Counted from the first letter of the stretch, positions 1-6,144 are shown. The stretch: 8,441 bases of DNA from Phenylobacterium sp. (GCA_028290925.1 JAQGIX010000238.1:1-8441), one strand, 5' to 3'. Notes: generated from the sequence alone by a model not told the origin. Made by a program: numbers and translations.

Positions 1-678
1 GGTCGATTCGCAGGCCACCACCTGGCCGCGGTTGATGATGGCGATCTGGTCGCAGAGCTCCTGGGCCTCTTCCAGGTAGTGGGTGGTGAGCACGATGGTC
101 ACCCCCTTGCGGTTCAGCTCCAGCACGTAGTTCCAGAGCTGGCGGCGCAGCTCCACGTCGACACCGGCGGTGGGCTCGTCGAGGATCAGCACCGGCGGAT
201 TGTGCACCATGGCCTTGGCGACCATCAGCCGGCGCTTCATGCCGCCGGAGAGCTGGCGCACATAGGCGTTGGCCTTGTCGGCGAGGCCGAGCGCGGTGAG
301 CAGCTCCATCGTCCGCCGCTCCTTGGCGGGCACCGCGTACATGCCGGCCGCCACCTCCAGGCTCTCCCGCGGGGTGAAGAACGGATCGGCGGCGATCTCC
401 TGCGGGACGACGCCGATGGCGGCGCGGGCGTCCCTGGGCCGCTCGTCGATGTCGCGGCCCCAGATGGTCACCTGGCCCTCGGTCTTGCGGCAGAGCCCGG
501 CCAGGATGTTGATGAAGGTCGACTTCCCCGCCCCGTTCGGGCCGAGCAGGCCGAAGATCGAGCCGCGCGGAATCGCCAGGTCGATGCCCTTCAGCGCCTG
601 CATCTCCGGCGTCGTCTTGGTGGCGGCATAGGTCTTGACCAGGCCCTTGGCCTCGATCGCGTAGTCGGGAAGCTCCAT
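1..678 (-). CDS. ABC-2 type exporter ATP-binding subunit (3' end outside window)
   Basis: ATPase subunit of an ABC-2 type exporter (CcmA/YadG-like, COG1131 style), which would power a separate membrane permease at the inner face of the cytoplasmic membrane. The 226 visible residues carry the full nucleotide-binding set in order: Walker A GPNGAGKST at 46-54, Q-loop glutamine near 93 (VVPQE), ABC signature LSGGMKRR at 143-150, Walker B VLILDEPT at 163-170 and the H-loop histidine at 200 (TTHYLEEA). The frame is open through base 1, so the C-terminus and presumably the permease gene lie to the left. The ATG at 678 is chosen because GGAGA (683-687, minus) sits five to six bases upstream and the family fold begins directly after it. 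The substrate cannot be read from the sequence. The ATPase identity is certain; the YadG-like subclass rests on general resemblance. Confidence 0.93.
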   Translation of the reverse strand, partial: MELPDYAIEAKGLVKTYAATKTTPEMQALKGIDLAIPRGSIFGLLGPNGAGKSTFINILAGLCRKTEGQVTIWGRDIDERPRDARAAIGVVPQEIAADPFFTPRESLEVAAGMYAVPAKERRTMELLTALGLADKANAYVRQLSGGMKRRLMVAKAMVHNPPVLILDEPTAGVDVELRRQLWNYVLELNRKGVTIVLTTHYLEEAQELCDQIAIINRGQVVACEST

Positions 679-688
679 CGGGTCTCCG

Positions 689-717
689 TTGACGGCGCAA
701 AGCCGCGTCGCATACCT
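689..717 (+). promoter_or_regulatory. Candidate promoter for the zinc-finger gene
   Basis: TTGACGG at 689-695 matches the alphaproteobacterial housekeeping -35 element. A weak -10-like CATACC/ATACCT follows at 711-717 with 16-17 bp spacing. It lies in the 90-bp divergent gap between the ABC ATPase and the zinc-finger gene, about 50 bp before the latter's ATG. The -35 is convincing and the -10 is poor. Confidence 0.4.
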
Positions 718-768
718 AGGCGCGCGTCCGCCCCGCGCCAAGCGGCCGGCGGCGCATGAGGACATTCG

Positions 769-1071
769 ATGGCTCGTTTAGTTCGGAATAAGGGCGCCAG
801 GGCCCAGTTGCGCCCGGAGCCCGCGCCGGCGCAGCCCGCGCTGACCCCGGACCTGCCGGCCCCCGAGATCGTCGAGGTCCGCTCGGCCCGGGTCGCCTGC
901 GACGGCGTCGGCGGCGCGCTCGGCCATCCGCGCGTCTGGCTGGAGATGGGCGAGGCCGACTTCGTCGAATGCCCCTACTGCGACCGCCGCTTCGTGCTGG
1001 CCGAGGGCGCGTCCGGCGCGGAGGACGAGCGCCTCGCCCCCGGCGTCTACGAGGGCCCGCACGGGCACTGA
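769..1071 (+). CDS. CHCC zinc-finger domain protein (zf-CHCC, NDUFS6-like)
   Basis: A 100-residue protein whose central part has the zf-CHCC pattern: C44 (VACDG), H53 (GHPRVWL), C68 and C71 (CPYCDRRF), the four ligands expected to bind one zinc. The same domain makes up the NDUFS6 subunit of mitochondrial complex I, and short bacterial versions are common in alphaproteobacteria, where their role is poorly defined. The first ~35 residues are basic, then Ala/Pro-rich, and look like an unstructured leader; the last ~20 are acidic and glycine-rich. The ATG at 769 is supported by GAGG at 758-761, seven bases upstream. The gene is monocistronic: divergent from the ABC ATPase and convergent with dnaN, with a hairpin two bases after its stop. 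The domain is confident; a respiratory role is only inference. Confidence 0.87.
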   Translation: MARLVRNKGARAQLRPEPAPAQPALTPDLPAPEIVEVRSARVACDGVGGALGHPRVWLEMGEADFVECPYCDRRFVLAEGASGAEDERLAPGVYEGPHGH

Positions 1072-1073
1072 AC

Positions 1074-1099
1074 CTTCCCTCCCTTAACGGGGAGGGAAG
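1074..1099. terminator. Bidirectional hairpin between convergent zinc-finger gene and dnaN
   Basis: A perfect 10-bp inverted repeat, CTTCCCTCCC (1074-1083) and GGGAGGGAAG (1090-1099), with the 6-base loop TTAACG. It starts two bases after the stop of the plus-strand gene and ends six bases from the dnaN stop, so it can act for both transcripts. Neither side has a run of T, so a classical intrinsic terminator is incomplete. The sequence also resembles short pyrimidine/purine dyads often found between genes in alphaproteobacteria. Confidence 0.65.
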
Positions 1100-1105
1100 C
1101 GCGGC

Positions 1106-2224
1106 TCAGACCCGGAGCGGCATCAGGATGTACTGGACGAGGCCGTCGGCCGGGTCGAGCACCAGGGCCGGATCGTTGGGGCCGCCGAAGCGCAGCTCCG
1201 CCGTCTCGCCCGAGATCTGGTCGGTGATGTCCATCAGGAAGCGGGCGTTGAACGAGAGTTCGAAGGCGTCGCCGTCGTAGTCGACCTCCAGCTCCTCCAC
1301 CGCCTGGCCCGCCTCCATGTTGCGCACCGTGAGGATCACCTTGCCGGCGTCGAAGGCCAGCCTGACCGAGCGGCTCTTCTCCGCCGAGATGGTGGCCACC
1401 CGGTCGACCGCCTGGGCGAACAGCTTGGCGTCCACCGAGACCGAGCGGGTGTTGTCCTTGGGGATCACCCGGTTGTAGTCGGGGAAGTTGCCGTCGATGA
1501 CCTTGGAGGTCAGCGAGGCGCCGTTGAAGCCGAACTTGATCTTCTGCGGGCTGATCTGCAGCTCGACGGTCTCGCCGGCGTCCTCCAGCAGTCGTCGGGC
1601 CTCGCTCACCGTCTTGCGCGGCACGATGATCCCCGGCAGGCCGGCCGCGCCCTCCGGGGCCGGCATCTCGGCCAGGGCCAGGCGGCTGCCGTCGGTGGCC
1701 ACGGCGCGCAGCTTCTGGGAGCCGTCCTCCACCACCGTGTGCAGGTACATGCCGTTCAGATAGTAGCGGGTCTCCTCCGCGGAGATCGCAAAGCGGGTCT
1801 TGTCGATCAGCCGGATCAGGTCGGCCACCTCGAGGGTGAGGCTGCCCGACAGGCCGTCGGAGCTCATCACCGGGAAGTCCCCGGCCGGCAGCACCGGCAG
1901 GTTGAAGCGCGAGCGCCCGGCCTGAACGGTGAGGCGCGGGTCCTCGCCGGTGAAGCTCAGCGACACGTCCGAGCCCTCGGGCAGCTTGCGGACGATCTCA
2001 TAGAGCGTGTGGGCCGGCGCAGTGATCTGGCCCGGCTGGTCGACGTGGGCGGCCGTCTGGTCGACGATCTCCATGTCGAGGTCGGTCGCCGAGAAGCTCA
2101 GGCTGTCGCGCTCCGCCGAAAGCAGCACATTGGACAGGATGGGTATGGTGTTGCGCCGCTCGACGGCGCTCTGCACATGCCCGAGCGCCCGCAAAAGCGC
2201 CGCCCGTTCGATCGTCAGCTTCAT
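1106..2224 (-). CDS. dnaN: DNA polymerase III beta subunit (sliding clamp)
   Basis: The 372-residue beta clamp, a ring-shaped dimer that encircles DNA and tethers the replicative polymerase, and also binds other clamp-interacting proteins in the cytoplasm. The length is normal for the family and covers three repeated clamp domains, roughly 1-120, 128-250 and 251-372. Hallmarks are the N-terminus MKLTIERAALLRAL, the block RNTIPILSNVLL (24-35), RYYLNG (153-158), VATDGSRLALAE (175-186), FPDYNRVIP (247-255) and the C-terminal YILMPLRV (365-372), which forms part of the peptide-binding pocket. The start matches the conserved N-terminus, though its ribosome site (AAAGG close to the ATG) is weak. 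It lies 108 bp after grpE on the same strand, rather than beside dnaA as in many bacteria. That gap holds a hairpin but no clear promoter, so cotranscription with grpE is possible. Confidence 0.98.
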   Translation of the reverse strand: MKLTIERAALLRALGHVQSAVERRNTIPILSNVLLSAERDSLSFSATDLDMEIVDQTAAHVDQPGQITAPAHTLYEIVRKLPEGSDVSLSFTGEDPRLTVQAGRSRFNLPVLPAGDFPVMSSDGLSGSLTLEVADLIRLIDKTRFAISAEETRYYLNGMYLHTVVEDGSQKLRAVATDGSRLALAEMPAPEGAAGLPGIIVPRKTVSEARRLLEDAGETVELQISPQKIKFGFNGASLTSKVIDGNFPDYNRVIPKDNTRSVSVDAKLFAQAVDRVATISAEKSRSVRLAFDAGKVILTVRNMEAGQAVEELEVDYDGDAFELSFNARFLMDITDQISGETAELRFGGPNDPALVLDPADGLVQYILMPLRV

Positions 2225-2305
2225 GCCTTTGTCCCGGACCTCACCGCGCGGCGATTCGCTTCGCCTCGCCCCGACTGGAAGGGACTTAAGACATTACCGG
2301 ATTTG

Positions 2306-2325
2306 CGAGGCCGCGAAAGGCCTCG
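2306..2325 (-). terminator. Hairpin just downstream of grpE
   Basis: A perfect 7-bp inverted repeat, CGAGGCC (2306-2312) and GGCCTCG (2319-2325), around a 6-base loop, beginning about seven bases after the grpE stop in the minus direction. There is no U-tract after the stem, so it could be a weak or Rho-assisted terminator, or a processing/stability element inside a grpE-dnaN transcript. Confidence 0.4.
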
Positions 2326-2332
2326 TTGGAGC

Positions 2333-2944
2333 TTAGGCCCGGGTATCCACCGCGCCGCCGGAGCCGTCGTCCTCGCCCACGGCGTAGGGGTTCGCGGCCG
2401 AGCCGTCCGATCCATTGGCTTTCGGACCGGTCCCGGCGCCCTTGGCCGCCACCACGACCATCGCCGGACGCACCAGGCGGCCGAGCAGATCGTAGCCCGG
2501 CTGCATGACCTCGACGACGGCGCCGGGCGCCACGTCGGTGTCGGCCAGCTCCATCATCGCCTGGTGCTGGTGCGGGTCGAACTTGTCGCCCTTGGCCGGT
2601 TGGATCTTCTTCAGGCCGTTGCGCTCGAAGGCGGCCTGCAGCTCCTTCTCGGTCATCTCCACCCCGACGATGAAGTTCTTCACCACCGGGTCGGCCGACT
2701 CCGGATGGGCGGCGAGCGCGCGCGACAGGTTGTCGGCGACGCCCAGCAAAACGCGGGCGAACTTCTGGATGGCGAAGGCGCGCGCGTCGTTGGCCTCGCG
2801 CTCGGCGCGCCGGCGGGTGTTGTCGGCCTCGGCGGCGTAGCGGAGCACCTGCTCCTTCAGCGCCGCGGCTTCGGCCCTCAGCGCCTCGATCTCGTCCGCG
2901 TCGCCCTCGGCCCCGTCGACCTGCGGATCCATGTCTTCGGACAT
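2333..2944 (-). CDS. grpE: GrpE, nucleotide exchange factor for DnaK
   Basis: A 203-residue cytoplasmic cochaperone that promotes ADP release from DnaK and so drives the Hsp70 folding cycle. Residues 16-70 form the long N-terminal helix, rich in Glu, Ala and Arg, that dimerises as a coiled coil. The C-terminal beta head contains the family signature KFDPHQHQAMMELADTD (121-137) followed by GAVVEVMQPGYDLLGRLVRPAMVVVA (141-166). After residue 170 comes a low-complexity Gly/Asp/Ser tail. The ATG at 2944 is 15 bp after the hrcA stop, with a purine-rich AGAGAAGAG as ribosome site, so hrcA-grpE form one operon. The pairing with the heat-shock repressor gene is a conserved arrangement; dnaK and dnaJ are not in the window. 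Confidence 0.97.
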   Translation of the reverse strand: MSEDMDPQVDGAEGDADEIEALRAEAAALKEQVLRYAAEADNTRRRAEREANDARAFAIQKFARVLLGVADNLSRALAAHPESADPVVKNFIVGVEMTEKELQAAFERNGLKKIQPAKGDKFDPHQHQAMMELADTDVAPGAVVEVMQPGYDLLGRLVRPAMVVVAAKGAGTGPKANGSDGSAANPYAVGEDDGSGGAVDTRA

Positions 2945-2959
2945 CTCAAGCTCTTCTCT

Positions 2960-4075
2960 TCAAGCGTTCATCACCTGGCCCAGGACGCGCGCGGTGTAGT
3001 CCACCAACGGAATCACACGGGCATAGTTCAAGCGCGCGGGGCCGATCACGCCGATCGCGCCGACCACGCGCTGCGAGCCCGTCATATAGGGGGCCGCGAT
3101 CACGGCGGAACCCGAAAGTGAGAACAGCCGGGTTTCCGCCCCGATGAAGATGCGCACGCCCTGGCCGTCGCGCACCCCGTCGAGCAGCTGGATCAGCTGT
3201 TCCTTCTCCTCGAGGTCCTCGAACAGCGAGCGGACCCGCTCCAGGTCCTCCAGCGCCTGGGGCTCTTCCAGGAGGTTGGCGCGGCCGCGAACGATCAGCG
3301 CGCGCTCCTCGCCCTCGCCGCTCCAGGCGGCCAGGCCGTCCTCCACCAGCCGCGCGGCGGTGGAATCGAGCTCGCGCCGGGCGGTCTCGAGCTGGACCTT
3401 CAGGTCGGCGGCGGCCTCCACCAGGGTGCGGCCGCGCAGGCGGGCGTTGAGGAAGTTGGAGGCCTCCTGCAGGGCGGAGGGGGTGACCCCGGCCGGCAGG
3501 CGGATCAGGCGGTTCTCCACCGTGCCGTCCTCGAAGACCATCACCGCCAGGGTCCGCTCGACGCCCAAGGCGACGAACTCCACGTGCTTGACACCGGCGT
3601 CGCGGATCGGGGTCACCACCACGCTGGCCGCGCCCGCCAGCCCCGAGAGGATCGCGCTCGCCTCGTTCAGCGCGTCGTCGTAGTTGCGGCCGTGGGCCCG
3701 CAGGCGCGCCTCGATGGAGCGGCGCTCCTCCTCGGCGATGTCGCCGACCTCCAGCAGGCCGTCCACGAATAGCCTGAGGCCCGCGTGGGTCGGCAGCCGC
3801 CCGGCGCTGACGTGCGGCGCGCCCAGCAAGCCGAGCTGGGTCAGGTCCTGCATGGTGTTGCGGATCGAGGCGGGCGACAGATGGATGCCCGCCTTGGAGA
3901 GCGTGCGCGAGCCCACCGGCTCGCCGGATTCCAGATAGCTCTCCACGATCCTCCGGAAAATGTCCCGGGCGCGTTCGTCGAGTTCGGCGAGCGACGGCCC
4001 GCGGCCTAGGAATGAACTGTTCACGTCGGCCTTCGGCAGGACCTCAAGGGCGCCCATGGACTGGACCTTCGTCAT
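2960..4075 (-). CDS. hrcA: HrcA, heat-inducible transcription repressor
   Basis: The repressor that binds CIRCE elements and keeps chaperonin genes off at normal temperature, with its folding monitored by GroEL. The winged-helix N-terminal domain spans about 34-98 (LDERARDIFRRIVESYLESG, then PASIRNTMQDLTQLGLL), followed by GRLPTHAGLRLFVD (92-105). The central GAF-like region and the C-terminal block GAIGVIGPARLNYARVIPLV (339-358) are typical. The length of 371 is at the long end for the family, and the first ~27 residues are not conserved. The first ATG (4075) has no good ribosome site. ATG at 4057 (residue 7) has GAAGG eight bases upstream, so the protein may start there with 365 residues. 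First gene of the hrcA-grpE operon, divergent from rph. I found no CIRCE in its upstream region, so autoregulation is not evident. Confidence 0.96.
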   Translation of the reverse strand: MTKVQSMGALEVLPKADVNSSFLGRGPSLAELDERARDIFRRIVESYLESGEPVGSRTLSKAGIHLSPASIRNTMQDLTQLGLLGAPHVSAGRLPTHAGLRLFVDGLLEVGDIAEEERRSIEARLRAHGRNYDDALNEASAILSGLAGAASVVVTPIRDAGVKHVEFVALGVERTLAVMVFEDGTVENRLIRLPAGVTPSALQEASNFLNARLRGRTLVEAAADLKVQLETARRELDSTAARLVEDGLAAWSGEGEERALIVRGRANLLEEPQALEDLERVRSLFEDLEEKEQLIQLLDGVRDGQGVRIFIGAETRLFSLSGSAVIAAPYMTGSQRVVGAIGVIGPARLNYARVIPLVDYTARVLGQVMNA

Positions 4076-4301
4076 CTAGGATAAGCGCCCCCTCACTGGT
4101 GTGGCGATTCAGAAATTCGTCTTTGCCTCATGGCCGGCTCCGAACGGATTTGTGAATCCCAAGCCGCACCGCCAAGTATATGTTTCTAGTGTGTTTTTAG
4201 GCCTTGAAGTTCGCCTCGGTCGTGGATCGAGCGCTGAATGAACTGCAAGTCCGGCACGCTAGCCGCAAGACGCCTGACCGAAGCTGGAGCCTCCCGACCT
4301 C
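4076..4301. other. Divergent intergenic region hrcA/rph
   Basis: This 226-bp gap must hold promoters for both flanking genes and is more AT-rich than its surroundings around 4105-4205. On the minus strand TATACT (4175-4180) is a fair -10 for hrcA, but no matching -35 is visible. On the plus strand TATATG (4177-4182) is a possible -10 for rph, also without a clear -35. A short dyad GGATT-TGTG-AATCC lies at 4146-4159. No CIRCE half-site (TTAGCACTC/GAGTGCTAA) and no clear sigma-32 type promoter were found. No convincing small ORF is present. Confidence 0.5.
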
Positions 4302-5018
4302 ATGCGCCCCTCCGAACGCGCCCCCGATCTGCTCCGCACCGTCACCCTGGAAACCGGCGTCAACCGCTATGCGGAGGGCTCCTGCCTGGTGAGCTTCGGC
4401 CACACCAAGGTGCTGGTGACCGCCAGCCTGGAGGAGGGCGTGCCGCCGTTCCTGCGCGGGCGCGGCCAAGGCTGGGTCACCGCCGAGTACGGCATGCTGC
4501 CGCGCGCCACCCACACCCGCGGCCGGCGCGAGGCCGCGCAGGGCAAGCAGTCGGGCCGCACCCAGGAGATCCAGCGGCTGATCGGCCGCTCCCTGCGCGC
4601 GGTGGTCGACCTGAAGGCCCTGGGCGAGCGGCAGATCACCCTCGACTGCGACGTGGTGCAGGCCGACGGCGGCACGCGCACGGCCGCGGTGACCGGCGCC
4701 TGGGTCGCCCTGCGCCTGGCCACCCGCTACATGCTGGAGGAAGGGCTGATCACCAACGACCCGATCCTCGATCAGGTGGCGGCGGTGAGCTGCGGAGTGT
4801 TCTCGGGGACCCCGGTGCTCGACCTCGACTACGAGGAGGATTCCAACGCCGAGGCGGACTCGAACTTCGTGCTGACCGGGACCGGCGACATCGTGGAGAT
4901 CCAGGCGACGGGCGAGAAGCGCGGCTTCTCGGAGGCCGAGTTCGAGGCGCTGTTCTCGCTGGCCCGCAAGGGGATCAAGGAACTCTGCGTGTTGCAGAAG
5001 CAGGCGACGGGCGGCTGA
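4302..5018 (+). CDS. rph: Ribonuclease PH
   Basis: A 238-residue phosphorolytic 3'-to-5' exoribonuclease that trims the 3' end of tRNA precursors using inorganic phosphate, acting as a cytoplasmic hexamer. The length equals that of the typical bacterial enzyme and the protein is a single RNase PH fold. Visible motifs: MRPSERAPDLLR at the N-terminus, GWVTAEYGMLPRAT (57-70), GRTQEIQRLIGRSLR (85-99) with the phosphate-contact arginine 86, LDCDVVQADGGTRT (114-127) containing the phosphate-binding GTR (124-126), LDLDYEED (173-180) with the acidic metal-site residues, and DSNFVL (186-191). The ATG at 4302 fits the conserved N-terminus; the only ribosome-site-like GGAG (4286-4289) is 12 bases away, longer than usual. 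Divergent from hrcA, a linkage common in alphaproteobacteria. It is separated from rdgB by minus-strand small genes. Confidence 0.98.
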   Translation: MRPSERAPDLLRTVTLETGVNRYAEGSCLVSFGHTKVLVTASLEEGVPPFLRGRGQGWVTAEYGMLPRATHTRGRREAAQGKQSGRTQEIQRLIGRSLRAVVDLKALGERQITLDCDVVQADGGTRTAAVTGAWVALRLATRYMLEEGLITNDPILDQVAAVSCGVFSGTPVLDLDYEEDSNAEADSNFVLTGTGDIVEIQATGEKRGFSEAEFEALFSLARKGIKELCVLQKQATGG

Positions 5019-5031
5019 GGCGCAGCCCGCC
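5010..5031. terminator. Possible bidirectional hairpin at the rph 3' end
   Basis: GGCGGCTG (5010-5017) pairs with CAGC-C-CGCC (5023-5031, one bulged C) around the loop AGGCG, overlapping the rph stop codon. On the plus strand a pyrimidine-rich CTCTTCGTTCCC follows rather than a T-run. As rph and the 35-aa gene converge here, it could serve both. The evidence is structural only. Confidence 0.3.
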
Positions 5032-5045
5032 GGCCTCTTCGTTCC

Positions 5046-5153
5046 CTAGAAGCCCGGCAGCAGGTGACGGAAGGCCGACGCCGGCATGCGGGCGAGCTCG
5101 TGCGCCAGGGGCGCGAACAGGGCGCCGAAGAACGCTTTAAGCTTGGCGATCAT
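5046..5153 (-). CDS. Unrecognised 35-residue small protein
   Basis: A 35-residue ORF beginning MIAKLKAFFGALFAPLAHEL and ending HLLPGF. I do not recognise a family. Residues 2-22 would form an amphipathic, largely hydrophobic helix with two early lysines, the sort of peptide that lies on a membrane or lipid surface; there is no signal peptide cleavage site or cysteine. The case for a real gene is the upstream DNA: AGGAGA (5159-5164, minus) five bases before the ATG, and a -35/-10 pair at 5192-5220 placing the predicted transcript start about 30 bp before the ATG. It is transcribed away from the HTH regulator in the same direction but has its own promoter, and converges on rph. A dyad at 5168-5187 overlaps the likely transcription start. 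Function unknown; a role on polyhydroxyalkanoate granules or membranes is only a guess from the operator. Confidence 0.68.
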   Translation of the reverse strand: MIAKLKAFFGALFAPLAHELARMPASAFRHLLPGF

Positions 5154-5167
5154 CACTGTCTCCTGTG

Positions 5168-5187
5168 TGCAGCTGCAGCATTGCTGC
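5168..5187. promoter_or_regulatory. Overlapping GCAGC/GCTGC dyads at the 35-aa gene start site
   Basis: Two overlapping dyads: the perfect palindrome TGCAGCTGCA (5168-5177) and GCAGCA-T-TGCTGC (5175-5187). They lie directly downstream of the -10 element and cover the predicted transcription start, a typical position for a repressor operator. The half-sites are the same TGCTGC/GCAGCA words seen at 5259-5273 and 6278-6292, though the spacing differs. Confidence 0.5.
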
Positions 5188-5191
5188 GGCG

Positions 5192-5220
5192 CATATATGG
5201 AGACCTTCTTGATGTCGCAA
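5192..5220 (-). promoter_or_regulatory. Promoter of the 35-aa gene
   Basis: On the minus strand -35 TTGCGA (5215-5220) and -10 TATATG (5192-5197) are separated by exactly 17 bp. The context CTTGCGAC...CATATATG resembles strong alphaproteobacterial vegetative promoters. No other gene start lies between it and the 35-aa ORF. Confidence 0.62.
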
Positions 5221-5258
5221 GGGTTTCGGGGACGTTAAGGCGTCTCAGCGGCCCCTTG

Positions 5259-5273
5259 CGCCGCAACGCAGCA
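5259..5273 (-). promoter_or_regulatory. TGCTGC-N3-GCGGCG dyad upstream of the 35-aa gene promoter
   Basis: Read on the minus strand the site is TGCTGCGTTGCGGCG, identical at 13 of 15 positions to TGCTGCGTTGCAGCA at 6278-6292. It lies between the HTH gene stop and the 35-aa gene promoter, about 40 bp upstream of the -35. It may be a second operator for the same regulator. Confidence 0.45.
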
Positions 5274-5281
5274 CGAGGCGG

Positions 5282-5533
5282 TCAGGTCTCCACCGTCCCG
5301 ATGGCCTCGTCCTCGGCCTCGTCGCCGGGCCCGGCCTCGTAGGTCAGGAGGTCGCCCGGCTGACACTCCAGCTCGCGACAGAGGGCGGCCAGGGTGGAGA
5401 AGCGCACGGCCCGCGCCTTGCCGGTCTTGAGGATCGACAGATTGGCGATGGTCACGCCGACCCGGTCGGCGAGCTCGGTGAGCGACATGCGGCGCTCGAA
5501 GAGCACCCGGTCAAGCTGGACGCGAATGGGCAT
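5282..5533 (-). CDS. Cro/C1-type HTH regulator, YozG-like partner of DUF2975
   Basis: An 83-residue DNA-binding protein made of one Xre/Cro-type helix-turn-helix. After a short beta-like start MPIRVQLDRVLFER, the HTH covers about 17-62: MSLTELADRVGVTIANLSIL with recognition-helix residues in the IANLSILKTGK segment, then AVRFSTLAALCRELECQPGD and LLTY. This continuous pattern (NLS-LKTGKA-A-RFSTL--LC--L-CQPGDLL) is that of the small regulators encoded with DUF2975 membrane proteins. Residues 67-79 are a short acidic tail. The ATG is three bases after the DUF2975 stop and has no ribosome site of its own, so translational coupling is likely. Inferred role: autoregulator of this operon, possibly acting at the palindrome at 6359-6381. 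Family certain; target and ligand unknown. Confidence 0.92.
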   Translation of the reverse strand: MPIRVQLDRVLFERRMSLTELADRVGVTIANLSILKTGKARAVRFSTLAALCRELECQPGDLLTYEAGPGDEAEDEAIGTVET

Positions 5534-5536
5534 GGG

Positions 5537-6061
5537 CTAGATCGTCAGCTCCGCTTCGCGGCGCAGGCGCGCGCCCTCCCGGAACACCTCGGCGAGCACG
5601 AAGACCACCAGCACCGAGAACCAGGCGGTGAGGCTCTTGTCGGGCTGGGCCTTGCTGACGCCGGGCAACAGCCAGGCGCCGATCCCCCAAACGGCGTAGC
5701 GGCCGCACTCCAGGGCCGCCAGCATCACGCCGATCAGCCGCAGGCGGCGCACATTGTCGGGATGGAACGGATCGCCCGCCGTGAGCGTCATGAAGATCCG
5801 GCGCAGGCATCCGACGATGACCAGCACGCCGGCCATGTAGAGCGAGGCCGCCGCGAGACCGCCGGTCACCGCCGGCCAGCGGCCGGCCAGCTGTCCCGTG
5901 GAGAGGCTGACATCGTCCAGCAGGTCGGGATTGAAGGTGAACAGCAGGGCGGCGCCCACCATCAGGCTGACCGCCACCACGCCGATCCACAGCGCGGCGT
6001 AGACCACGTCGAGGATGATCTTCAGGAAGCTGGAGACCGATCCCGGACCCAATGCGCGCAT
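5537..6061 (-). CDS. DUF2975 family four-helix membrane protein
   Basis: A 174-residue integral membrane protein of unknown function. Four hydrophobic segments are visible at about 12-42, 65-87, 106-132 and 144-160. The family hallmark AGDPFHPDNVRRLRLIG (95-111) lies between helices 2 and 3, and the C-terminus has AEVFREGARLRREAELTI (157-174), both typical of DUF2975. The ATG at 6061 is chosen because GGAGGGG lies about seven bases upstream and the family begins with the first membrane helix. The frame stays open to 6319, but the extra 86 residues are Arg/Pro-rich and non-membrane, so that extension is rejected. The downstream HTH gene follows after three bases; such HTH-DUF2975 pairs are widespread and suggest a membrane component working with its own regulator. 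A hairpin and an 83-bp gap separate it from the 37-aa gene upstream. Confidence 0.92.
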   Translation of the reverse strand: MRALGPGSVSSFLKIILDVVYAALWIGVVAVSLMVGAALLFTFNPDLLDDVSLSTGQLAGRWPAVTGGLAAASLYMAGVLVIVGCLRRIFMTLTAGDPFHPDNVRRLRLIGVMLAALECGRYAVWGIGAWLLPGVSKAQPDKSLTAWFSVLVVFVLAEVFREGARLRREAELTI

Positions 6062-6080
6062 GAACGGCCCCTCCGTCGCT

Positions 6081-6115
6081 CCCCGCACCTGGCCGCGGTG
6101 GCGGCCGGCGCGGGG
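6081..6115. other. GC-rich nested hairpin before DUF2975
   Basis: An outer stem CCCCGC (6081-6086) with GCGGGG (6110-6115) and an inner stem GGCCGC (6091-6096) with GCGGCC (6101-6106), loop GGTG. It lies between the 37-aa gene stop and the DUF2975 ribosome site, ending a few bases before it on the minus-strand transcript. Possible attenuator, terminator for the 37-aa message or intercistronic stability element. It has no U-tract. Confidence 0.42.
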
Positions 6116-6144
6116 TCTGGCGAACACCCCACGAGACACGGAGC

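Noticed and set aside
79..759. Long plus-strand open frame over the ABC ATPase
   Set aside because: It is antisense to a complete set of ABC ATPase motifs. Its translation is His/Arg/Gly-rich with no fold, as expected from high-GC shadow frames.
1739..3121. 460-codon plus-strand frame across dnaN, grpE and part of hrcA
   Set aside because: It runs antisense through three conserved genes and their gaps, and shows only low-complexity Arg/His/Leu/Gly composition.
4146..4159. GGATT-TGTG-AATCC dyad in the hrcA/rph gap as a CIRCE-like operator
   Set aside because: The arms are only 5 bp and do not match TTAGCACTC/GAGTGCTAA, so a chance dyad is as likely.
4204..4392. Possible small plus-strand ORF upstream of rph
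   Set aside because: It starts with a rare codon with no ribosome site, runs into rph in another frame, and has no recognisable composition.
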